A DNA stretch of 53,080 nt from SCGC-AG-212-J23 sp035762345. Lineage in GTDB: Bacteria; Pseudomonadota; Gammaproteobacteria; Burkholderiales; SG8-39. How positions within the stretch are numbered: the stretch's first letter is position 1; each line of letters starts with the position of its first letter. Below the pieces are notes generated by a model. It saw nothing but the letters and a program-made list of their open reading frames with translations. It was not told where the DNA came from and made no database searches. Location of the stretch: positions 1-53,080 of the forward strand of contig DASTPE010000047.1 in assembly GCA_035762345.1 (NCBI GenBank). Reading direction: 5' to 3'. Shown piece after piece: positions 41,495-48,260 of this stretch. The position numbers were made by a program, and so were the translations under genes.

Positions 41495-42222
41495 AGCGCG
41501 CTCGCCGCGGCTTCACGCTCACCGAGCTCGCGGTCGTGCTGGCGATCATCGGCTTGCTGCTCAGCTCGACGCTGTTTGGCCTCGGCGCACATTTCGAAAC
41601 GCGGAATCGTAACGACACGCAGCGCCGCCTCGAGGAAGCAAAAGAGCTCTTGCTCGGGTTCTCGCTGGTGAACGGCCGGCTACCGTGCCCCGGAATCACG
41701 AGCGGCGAAGAGGCCGGCGGCGGCGCAGCGCCATGCATGGCGACCTATGCCGGATTCCTGCCGGCGAAGACCATCGGCTTCCAGCCGACCGACGCCCTCG
41801 GCTTCGGCCTGGACGCCTGGGGTAACCGCATCCGGTATGCGGTTTCCGCCACACAATGGGGCACGGCGGCGGCGCGGTTCACGCGGCAGCACGGCGCCGA
41901 GGCCGCTTGGAGCATGTCGCAAAAGCCCGCCGATCTGGTGGTTTGCAGCGTAGGGCCGGCGGTGGTGTCCGCCCTGGCCTGCGACCCGAATACCGCCGTT
42001 ACCAACCAGGACACCGTGGTCGCGGTGGTGTTCTCCACCGGCAAGAATGGCCCACTGCCGCACGGGACGAACGAAGCGCAAAACCTCGATGCCAATCCGT
42101 TGTTCGTGAGCCGCACGCCCGATCCGCCTGGCGCCCCGGGTGGCGAATACGACGATCTCCTCGTGTGGATCCCGGTCGGCGTGCTCTACGGGCGCATGGT
42201 CGGCGCCGGGGTGCTGCCCTGA
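41491..42222 (+). CDS. Minor pilin-like protein 3 with LPCP-type domain
   Basis: A 243-residue prepilin with RARRG-FTLTELAVVLAIIGLLLS (Glu at +5). The globular domain contains GRLPCP (Cys66), Cys82, GFLPAKTIGF, DAWGNRIRYAVS, VVAVVFSTGKNG and YDDLLVWIPVGVLYGRM, the compact version of the domain in the proteins at 37869 and 39791. The start GTG overlaps the previous stop. Its last 37 bp overlap the 3' end of the histidine kinase gene in convergent orientation. Confidence 0.87.
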   Translation: MKRARRGFTLTELAVVLAIIGLLLSSTLFGLGAHFETRNRNDTQRRLEEAKELLLGFSLVNGRLPCPGITSGEEAGGGAAPCMATYAGFLPAKTIGFQPTDALGFGLDAWGNRIRYAVSATQWGTAAARFTRQHGAEAAWSMSQKPADLVVCSVGPAVVSALACDPNTAVTNQDTVVAVVFSTGKNGPLPHGTNEAQNLDANPLFVSRTPDPPGAPGGEYDDLLVWIPVGVLYGRMVGAGVLP

Positions 42223-43955
42223 CCATCCGCGTACTGCAGAACGAAGCAGACTCGGCCGTCCTGGTTGGTCTCGAGCTCGAGGCGATAGCCGGTTGCCTCC
42301 GCAAGCCGCGCCGCTTGGTACAGGCCGATACCCAGTCCGCTGCCCGAGCTGACCGGCGCGCGCAACAGCGCCGCCGCAAGCTCCGGCGCTACCGCTGCAC
42401 CGCTGTCGCAAACGCGCAGCGCGACGCGCTCGTTGCAGGCGAGCGAGACGCGCACGCGCACGGCGGGGTCGGCCGCGCGCTTCGCTAGCGCGTTGCGTAT
42501 GACGTTATCCGCCACCGTATCGAAAAGCGAGCGCGGCAACCGGGCGCTCGGAGAAAGCGTTTGCGACTCGAACTCCACGCCCTCGGCGCGGTACTGGCGC
42601 GCGAGCCCTTCCCACCAAGCCCGCGCGCCGACATAGCTCTCCCCCGCAGCCTGCGGGCGCTGAAACTTCGCGAGCGTGTCTGCAAGCCGCTGCTCGATGA
42701 GCGGAAGCTGACGGCGCAGCAGCGCCTGCAGCTGGGCCGGATTGCGCGTTTCATCCTCGCGCGCCACCGACGTCAGCACGGAAAGCGACTGCAGCAGGTT
42801 TTTGATGTCGTGCGTCATGCGTGCCCCGGTCTCGTGCACCGCCTGCAGGTAGCTCGCGTGGCGCAGCTTTTCCTCGCGAAGCTTCGCGGCATAGAACTCA
42901 CTGATCAGCAGCCCGAGTAGGCGCAAATGCCACTGGAGCGCCGGCCCGAGCCGATAGCGCGAGTAGATGGTGAGCCCAAGCTCGTCGGTCTTGTAGTGAA
43001 GCGCTTGCGCGGTGCGGCTGCCGAGCTCGCCGCTCTGCCGCTCACCTTCCGCGCCGGTCCACCATTGGACCCCAGCGACCGAACGCAGGCGCAGCAACGC
43101 GACGAGCGCTTGCTCAAGGAAGCGTTCCGGGCGCGTTTCGGCCTGCAGCAGCTCGGCGAGCAGATGCAGCCATTTTTCGAACGGCAGCCCGATCGAGAAG
43201 AGGTACCTCGCGAAGAAGACCCCGGCCCCGCCGCTTCGCGGGTTCCACGCAAGTGCGACGAGCAGCAAGGCGCCCGCGGTCAGGAACACGGTATACGTAA
43301 GCGCCTCAAGGTACGGCATGCGCCGCAGCGTCATGAAGGTGAAGCTACCCAGGATGATCACAACCAGAAGCAGCATGACGAACATGCTGTAGAAGAAGTC
43401 GATGATGTGGGGCGCATCTCCCGCGTCCCGCTCCGATGGCATGAACGCTATGACGACGAACGCCATCGGGAGCAGATATTCCGCGTACGCCAGTATCTCG
43501 GCGTCGATCTCGCGACGCGGGGCGATCTCCGGCAGGATCGCGACCGCAAGCAACGCCAAGAGGTAGATCAGCACCACGAGGTAGCACCGCCGCTGCCAGC
43601 GCGCATGCTGCTGATACACCTTGCCCCCGACTAGGCCGGCCAGCACCACGACCCAGAAGGCGAGGAACCACCAGTCGAGCCAAAGCATCACGGCCGAGGC
43701 GACCAGCGCGAGGATGAAGCCTTGCGTGGCCGAGATGTGCTGCTCGGCGCGCAGGAACGGTTGCCACAGAAGGAGCAACCCGAGGTGCGCAAGCAGCAGC
43801 GCGCGCGCCCATGGGTCGCTCACGCCCCGAAATACCGCGACGTGCAAGAGCGCCAGCATCGCCACCACGACAACGCGCCAGTAGCGCTGGCTGAAGCTCC
43901 ACGTCGTGTTCGCGAGCCGCGTCAGCAACGGCGCCGTCAACGTCTCGGGTTGCAT
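42186..43955 (-). CDS. PrsK-like multi-span membrane sensor histidine kinase
   Basis: A 589-residue kinase. The N-terminal half (about 25-240) has roughly eight spans with little periplasmic loop, followed by a GAF-like region (about 255-355), a dimerisation helix with phospho-acceptor His382 in ARMTHDIKNLLQSL, and a HATPase domain with N-box DNVIRNALA, G1 DSGAAV and G2 SGSGLGIGLYQAARL. The HDIKN H-box and GLGIGLYQ end resemble PrsK kinases. The likely partner is the regulator at 26393. It is the only reversed gene in the pilus region and diverges from the permease gene across 32 bp. The signal sensed is unknown. Confidence 0.88.
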   Translation of the reverse strand: MQPETLTAPLLTRLANTTWSFSQRYWRVVVVAMLALLHVAVFRGVSDPWARALLLAHLGLLLLWQPFLRAEQHISATQGFILALVASAVMLWLDWWFLAFWVVVLAGLVGGKVYQQHARWQRRCYLVVLIYLLALLAVAILPEIAPRREIDAEILAYAEYLLPMAFVVIAFMPSERDAGDAPHIIDFFYSMFVMLLLVVIILGSFTFMTLRRMPYLEALTYTVFLTAGALLLVALAWNPRSGGAGVFFARYLFSIGLPFEKWLHLLAELLQAETRPERFLEQALVALLRLRSVAGVQWWTGAEGERQSGELGSRTAQALHYKTDELGLTIYSRYRLGPALQWHLRLLGLLISEFYAAKLREEKLRHASYLQAVHETGARMTHDIKNLLQSLSVLTSVAREDETRNPAQLQALLRRQLPLIEQRLADTLAKFQRPQAAGESYVGARAWWEGLARQYRAEGVEFESQTLSPSARLPRSLFDTVADNVIRNALAKRAADPAVRVRVSLACNERVALRVCDSGAAVAPELAAALLRAPVSSGSGLGIGLYQAARLAEATGYRLELETNQDGRVCFVLQYADGQGSTPAPTMRP

Positions 43956-43987
43956 GAGGATTTCTCCGCGACTAGTCTACAGAAGAC

Positions 43988-44761
43988 GTGCTGGTCGCCC
44001 GCCCTGTTGCCGTACTCGTACGCTCGCTCGTGCTCGAAGCCCGCCGCGGCGGCCTGCCCTGGCTCGCGCTTGCAGCCGTAGCGGTCGGCCTCGGGCTCGC
44101 GGCCTTCGTTTCCCAGGTTGCGCTCACCGAAAGCCGCGCACTGCAGGCAGCGCTCCTCGCCGCAGTGTGGCGCGGCTGCGCGGTATTTCTCGTTGCGACG
44201 CAAGTCACCGCGAGCACGCTGCGCGAGATTCAGGACAAGGGGCTCGAGCTCATGATGTCGTTGCCGCTTTCGCGCTCGACGCAGTACCTTGCGCGCCTCG
44301 CTGGCTTCGCAGCATGCGGTGCCGTCCTCGCGATCGTGTTCGCACTCCCGCTGCTCGTGTGGGCGCGCCCCGGCGCTGTGCTGCTCTGGGGCGTCTCGCT
44401 CGCGTGTGAGGCCGGTTTGGTCGCAGCCGCGGCGCTCTTCTTCGCCATGACGCTGCAGCAGTTCGTTCCCGCGCTCACCGCGACTGCCGGACTGTATCTC
44501 CTCGGGCGCTCCATCGGCGCAATCCAGGCCATGGCGGCAGCGAACTTTGGCGACCCCTCATTTGCCTCGCGGCTCGCGGAGTACACGGTCGACGCCATCG
44601 CGCTGGTGCTGCCGCGCCTCGAGGCAGTCACGCGCACTGCCTGGCTTCTATATGAGCCGCCCTCTGTAAGCGCCTACGCCGCCGCGATCGGCAGCCTTGT
44701 GCTCTACGCGCTGTTGCTTGCGGCCGGGGGGCTTTTCGATTTTCACCGGAGGAACCTGTGA
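43988..44761 (+). CDS. ABC-2 type permease without adjacent ATPase
   Basis: A 257-residue membrane protein with six predicted spans. The cytoplasmic loop LREIQDKGLELMMSLPLSRSTQYLARLAGF is the coupling-helix region typical of ABC-2 permeases. No ATPase is next to it; the only unpaired ABC ATPase in the window is at 25675, on the far side of the pilus genes. The start is GTG 43988. The stop overlaps the start of the next gene (GTGA). Confidence 0.78.
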   Translation: MLVARPVAVLVRSLVLEARRGGLPWLALAAVAVGLGLAAFVSQVALTESRALQAALLAAVWRGCAVFLVATQVTASTLREIQDKGLELMMSLPLSRSTQYLARLAGFAACGAVLAIVFALPLLVWARPGAVLLWGVSLACEAGLVAAAALFFAMTLQQFVPALTATAGLYLLGRSIGAIQAMAAANFGDPSFASRLAEYTVDAIALVLPRLEAVTRTAWLLYEPPSVSAYAAAIGSLVLYALLLAAGGLFDFHRRNL

Positions 44762-45450
44762 CAATCGATGTGCGCCCGGTGAGCGCCGTGCCGCGCTGGG
44801 TGCTCGCGCTGCTTGCGCTCGGCCTCGCGACGCAGGTTGCCTGGCAAGCGCGCCGCGATAACGGTGCAGCTGCGGCGCCGGAGCTTCCGCCTGCGCCGAC
44901 GGTGGAAGCGCTGCGCTTGGCGAGCTTCGGTGAGCGCGAAGCCTTGGCGAGGCTCGCGATGCTGCACCTTCAGTCTTATGGCACGCCCGACTATGGCCGG
45001 CTTATCGACTGGCTCGAGGTAATTCTCAAGCTCGATCCGCGCAGCCAGTACCCGCTGTTCAGCGCGGCTCGCGTATACGCCGAGACTGGCGACCCGGCGC
45101 GCAGCCGCATGGCTCTTGAGTTCGTGTACCGACAATTCCTGCTCGATCCGAATCGACGTTGGCCGTCGCTCGCCCATGCAGCGCTGCTCGCCAAGCACCG
45201 TCTCAAGGACCTGCAGCTCGCCCGGCGCTACGCGCAGGCGCTCCAGCGACACGTCAGCGCGAGCGGCGTGCCGCCATGGGCGAAGCAGATGGAAATCTTC
45301 GTTCTTGAGGATCTGAACGAGCTCGACGCGGCCCGCATCCTGATCGGCAGCCTTCTTCAGAGCGGCTCTCTGAACGACCCGGCCGAGCTGCGCTTCCTCA
45401 AGCAGCGGCTGGAGGAACTCGAACGCCGTCTCGCCAAAGAAGGCCGTTGA
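44758..45450 (+). CDS. Bitopic helical-repeat protein coupled to the permease
   Basis: A 230-residue protein with one N-terminal span (VPRWVLALLALGLATQVAWQ) and an all-helical periplasmic domain with TPR-like units (YGRLIDWLEVILKLDPRSQYPLFSAARVYAETGDP and RLKDLQLARRYAQAL). There is no known family name. The GTGA overlap with the permease gene suggests it is a third component of the ABC system. The start is GTG 44758. Confidence 0.72.
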   Translation: MTIDVRPVSAVPRWVLALLALGLATQVAWQARRDNGAAAAPELPPAPTVEALRLASFGEREALARLAMLHLQSYGTPDYGRLIDWLEVILKLDPRSQYPLFSAARVYAETGDPARSRMALEFVYRQFLLDPNRRWPSLAHAALLAKHRLKDLQLARRYAQALQRHVSASGVPPWAKQMEIFVLEDLNELDAARILIGSLLQSGSLNDPAELRFLKQRLEELERRLAKEGR

Positions 45451-45475
45451 ACGCTGTCGCGTGCCCGACGCAGTT

Positions 45476-45495
45476 GTCGAGATTTCGACGTTTTT
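45476..45495 (+). terminator. Weak hairpin plus T-run after the permease operon
   Basis: GTCGA-GATT-TCGAC forms a 5-bp stem 26 bp after the stop at 45450 and is followed by GTTTTT. The stem is short, so this is a weak intrinsic terminator at best. It marks the border between the permease pair and the pilin promoter region. Confidence 0.4.
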
Positions 45496-45536
45496 ACATA
45501 AACTTACAAACATAAGCAGTTGTTTCTATTATGTTT
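45496..45536 (+). promoter_or_regulatory. Candidate activator sites upstream of the pilin promoter
   Basis: ACATAA occurs at 45496-45501 and 45510-45515 as direct repeats 14 bp apart, and its complement TTATGT is at 45529-45534. The longer AAACATAA (45508-45515) and TTATGTTT (45529-45536) form an 8-bp inverted repeat. The stretch is strikingly AT-rich for this genome. An IHF-like match, AAACAACTGCTTA on the minus strand, lies at 45513-45525. These could be binding sites for the PrsR-like regulator and IHF; this is inference from layout. Confidence 0.45.
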
Positions 45537-45541
45537 AGCCG

Positions 45542-45556
45542 TGGCACACGCTTTGC
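45542..45556 (+). promoter_or_regulatory. Sigma-54 (RpoN) promoter of the pilin gene
   Basis: TGGCAC-ACGCT-TTGC has exact GG-N10-GC spacing and matches the consensus at every strongly conserved base. Transcription should start near 45567, about 35 nt before the pilin ATG. The window also encodes a sigma-54 activator (26393) and RpoN itself (51641). Confidence 0.85.
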
Positions 45557-45601
45557 GTTCTTGAGAATGACAGATTTGATGGTTGTCCAAGGAGAAACGA
45601 T

Positions 45602-46276
45602 ATGAAAAAGGGGCAAAGGGGATTTACGCTGGTCGAAATCGCCATCGTGTTAGTCATCATCGGGCTGCTGCTTGGGGGCATTCTGAAGGGTCAGGAGATG
45701 ATCACCCAGGCGAAGATCAAGAACGTGATCTCCGATATCTCGGGCGTGTCTGCGGCGATGTATGGCTACCAGGACCGCTACCGCGCGCTGCCCGGCGACG
45801 ACAAGCTCTCGACTCGCTGGGGTCTGACGCCGCCGGCGACGGCGGGCGACGGCACAATCGAGGGCGCGTACATTGCGCCTGCGACGGCTGAGAGCATGCT
45901 TTTCTGGGACCATCTGCGTCGCGCAGGCTTTATCTCTGGCGGTAGCGGAGCGGAGAACCCGTTTAACGCGGTCAATGGCAAGATGGGCGTGCAGACTTCC
46001 GATGGCACCGCGCCCGGCACCGCCACCTTCAAGACCGGGGTGCTGAGCGACGGCGCTACCCCGGCGACTACGTTCACTTCGCTTCTTCTGTGCTCGGCGA
46101 ACCTGCCCGACAAGATCGCGATCTCGGTCGACGCGCAGATGGATGACGGCGACGGCAAGAAAGGCAACGTCCGCGCGATGAAGCAGGACACGCCGAATCC
46201 CGCGGCTGTTGCTGCCGCGTCAAGCACCTATGTCGAAGACGGCGTCAGCTCGTACCTCGTCTGCCGTCAAATGTAG
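45602..46276 (+). CDS. Candidate major pilin or pseudopilin
   Basis: A 224-residue prepilin with KKGQRG-FTLVEIAIVLVIIGLLLGG (Phe +1, Glu +5). The globular part belongs to the LPGD class: YRALPGDDKLSTRWG, GDGTIEGAYI, WDHLRRAGFISGG. A late Cys pair (LLCSAN and YLVCRQM) could close the C-terminal loop. It has the best ribosome site of the pilus locus (AAGGAGA, 7 nt before the ATG) and its own sigma-54 promoter, which suggests high, regulated expression and hence the main fibre subunit. It converges on kefB with 7 bp between the stops. Confidence 0.88.
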   Translation: MKKGQRGFTLVEIAIVLVIIGLLLGGILKGQEMITQAKIKNVISDISGVSAAMYGYQDRYRALPGDDKLSTRWGLTPPATAGDGTIEGAYIAPATAESMLFWDHLRRAGFISGGSGAENPFNAVNGKMGVQTSDGTAPGTATFKTGVLSDGATPATTFTSLLLCSANLPDKIAISVDAQMDDGDGKKGNVRAMKQDTPNPAAVAAASSTYVEDGVSSYLVCRQM

Positions 46277-46283
46277 GTTTCGG

Positions 46284-48242
46284 CTACCGCAGCCGGTCCT
46301 CGGCGGCGGCCAGCGCCTCCGGCGTGCCGAGCAGCACGACGACATCGCCGGACTGTAGCGGCCCGGCCGAGGCTGCGTCGAGCTTCGCCTTGGCGCCGCG
46401 CCGTCGCACCGCGCGCGGCTGAACCCCGAGCGCGTCAAGCTCTAGCTCCGCGAGTGTCTTACCGAGCGCGCTGGCGCCCGGCTCGAGCATCACCGAGTGC
46501 AGGTGCGCCGCGGCGTCCATCTCGTCGCGCCCCTGGAACAGACCGCGCAACAGCCCGTAGCGCTCGCCGCGCACCTGGCTCACGCGACGCATCACCCGGC
46601 TTAGCGGCACGCCCACCCACACCAGCGTGTGCGAGGCGAGCATCAGGCCTGACTCGAACGCCTCCGGTACCACTTCGGACGCTCCGGCGGCAGTGAGCGG
46701 CGCGATATCGGCTTCGTCGCGCGCGCGCACGATCACGGGCACCGACGGATTAAGCTCATGCAGGTGCGCGAGCATGCGGACTGCAAGCGCGGCGTCGGCG
46801 AAAGTGAGTACGACGGCCGCCGCGCGCGTGATCCCGGCCGCCATCAGCGCCTCGCGCCGCAAGCCGTCGGCGAATACCACCGTGTCGCCCGCCGCGGCGG
46901 CTTCGTGTACGCGCTCCGGATCGAGGTCGAGCGCGATGTAGCGCACGCCCTCCGCGTCGAGGAGCCGCGCGAGGCGCTGCCCATTGCGGCCGTAGCCGAC
47001 GATCACGACGTGCCGCTCGGCCTCGATCGACTGCACGGCGATCCGGTGCAGTTCAAGCGAGCGCTGCATCCACTCGGCACGCGAAAGTCGCAGCACGATG
47101 CGGTCGCTCGCGGCAATCACGAACGGCGTGGCGAGCATGGATACGATCATCGCGGCGAGCATCGGCTGCAACAGCGGTTCGGGCACGATGCCCGAGATGC
47201 CGGCAAGCGCGAGCAGCACGAAGCCGAACTCGCCGCCCTGCGCCAGGGCCAGCGCAACGCGCAACGCGGTGCCGGTCGCCGTGCCGAACGCCCGGCAGAG
47301 AGCGGCGATGAGCGCGAACTTGCCGAGCATCAATAGCAGCACGAACACGAGCACGGTTCCCCATCGCGCGACGACCAGGCGCGGGTCGAGCAGCATGCCG
47401 ACGGTCACGAAAAAAAGGCCCAGCAGCACATCGCGGAAGGGCTTGATGTCCTGCTCGACCTGGAAGCGGTACTCGGTCTCGGAGATCAGCATGCCGGCGA
47501 GGAACGCCCCGAGCACGAGCGACAGGCCGGCCGCGGCCGTGATGAAGGCGGCGACCAGCGTGACCAGCAGCACGTTCAACACGAACAGCTCATTCGAGCG
47601 CCGCCGCGCGACGACGCGCAGCCACGCCCGCATCGGCCTCGGCCCGCCGACGATCACAAGCGTGAGTGCGGCTGCCGCCTTCGCCAGCGCCGCGACAACC
47701 GCCATACCGATGGCGTCGGCTGGCTCGCCGAGCACCGGAATCAGCACGAGCAGCGGGACGACGGCGAGATCCTGAAAAAGGAGCACCGCGATCACCTGGC
47801 GGCCGTGCGGGCTGTCGAGCTCCCCGCGCTCGGCGAGCAGCTTGCTGACGATCGCAGTCGAGGACATCGCGGCGATGCCACCGAGGACGAGCCCGATCTG
47901 CCACGACGCCCCGAGGGCGGACGCTGCGCCGACCGCAAGCACGACGGTGGCGCCGACCTGGGCCGCTCCCAGGCCGAACACCAGCCGGCGCATCGATTTC
48001 AGCTTCGACAGGCTGAATTCCAGCCCGATCGAGAACATCAGGAACACCACGCCGAATTCGGCGAGATGGTGAATCTCCTCGCGCTCCGAGACCACGCCGA
48101 GCACGTGCGGCCCGAGAGCCAGGCCAGTGAGAAGATAGCCGATCATCGGCGGCAGCCGAAGGGTCTGACACACGGCTACCGCGATCACGCTCGAAGCGAG
48201 CAGCACGAGCACCGATTGCAGGCCGACTGCGCTGGGATCCAT
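46284..48242 (-). CDS. CPA2 cation/proton antiporter with TrkA-N and TrkA-C domains (KefB-like)
   Basis: A 652-residue protein. The exchanger domain (about 1-380) shows PPMIGYLLTGLALGPHVLG, EFGVVFLMFSIGLEFS, MSSTAIVSKLLAERGE and LLFQDLAVVPLLV. A RCK/TrkA-N Rossmann domain follows (HVVIVGYGRNGQRLARLLD, then YIALDLDPERV) and a TrkA-C tail (LEPGASALGKTLAELEL). KefB/KefC-type proteins exchange K+ for H+ under nucleotide or glutathione control; the precise ligand is uncertain. The start codon lies 18 bp from the divergent kdsD start. Confidence 0.9.
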   Translation of the reverse strand: MDPSAVGLQSVLVLLASSVIAVAVCQTLRLPPMIGYLLTGLALGPHVLGVVSEREEIHHLAEFGVVFLMFSIGLEFSLSKLKSMRRLVFGLGAAQVGATVVLAVGAASALGASWQIGLVLGGIAAMSSTAIVSKLLAERGELDSPHGRQVIAVLLFQDLAVVPLLVLIPVLGEPADAIGMAVVAALAKAAAALTLVIVGGPRPMRAWLRVVARRRSNELFVLNVLLVTLVAAFITAAAGLSLVLGAFLAGMLISETEYRFQVEQDIKPFRDVLLGLFFVTVGMLLDPRLVVARWGTVLVFVLLLMLGKFALIAALCRAFGTATGTALRVALALAQGGEFGFVLLALAGISGIVPEPLLQPMLAAMIVSMLATPFVIAASDRIVLRLSRAEWMQRSLELHRIAVQSIEAERHVVIVGYGRNGQRLARLLDAEGVRYIALDLDPERVHEAAAAGDTVVFADGLRREALMAAGITRAAAVVLTFADAALAVRMLAHLHELNPSVPVIVRARDEADIAPLTAAGASEVVPEAFESGLMLASHTLVWVGVPLSRVMRRVSQVRGERYGLLRGLFQGRDEMDAAAHLHSVMLEPGASALGKTLAELELDALGVQPRAVRRRGAKAKLDAASAGPLQSGDVVVLLGTPEALAAAEDRLR

Positions 48243-48246
48243 GGGC

Positions 48247-48252
48247 TATACT
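48247..48252 (+). promoter_or_regulatory. Candidate -10 box for kdsD (leaderless or near-leaderless)
   Basis: TATACT ends 9 nt before the kdsD ATG at 48261. The bases in between (CCCCGGCC) hold no ribosome site. The whole divergent gap is 18 bp, so initiation at the usual distance leaves at most two untranslated nucleotides. Confidence 0.4.
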
Positions 48253-48260
48253 CCCCGGCC

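Noticed and set aside
25675..46276. Exosortase or PEP-CTERM polysaccharide locus, suggested by the PrsK/PrsR-like proteins
   Set aside because: No exosortase, glycosyltransferase or C-terminal PEP motif was found; the genes are pilus-type.
25675..46276. Classical twitching type IV pilus locus
   Set aside because: No PilT, PilQ-pilotin, PilA-like small pilin or prepilin peptidase is present; gene content fits MSHA or type II-like systems better.
47805..48260. A 152-codon N-terminal extension of kdsD
   Set aside because: The extension is antisense to the conserved exchanger domain of the kefB-type gene, and KdsD homologues begin at the ATG at 48261.
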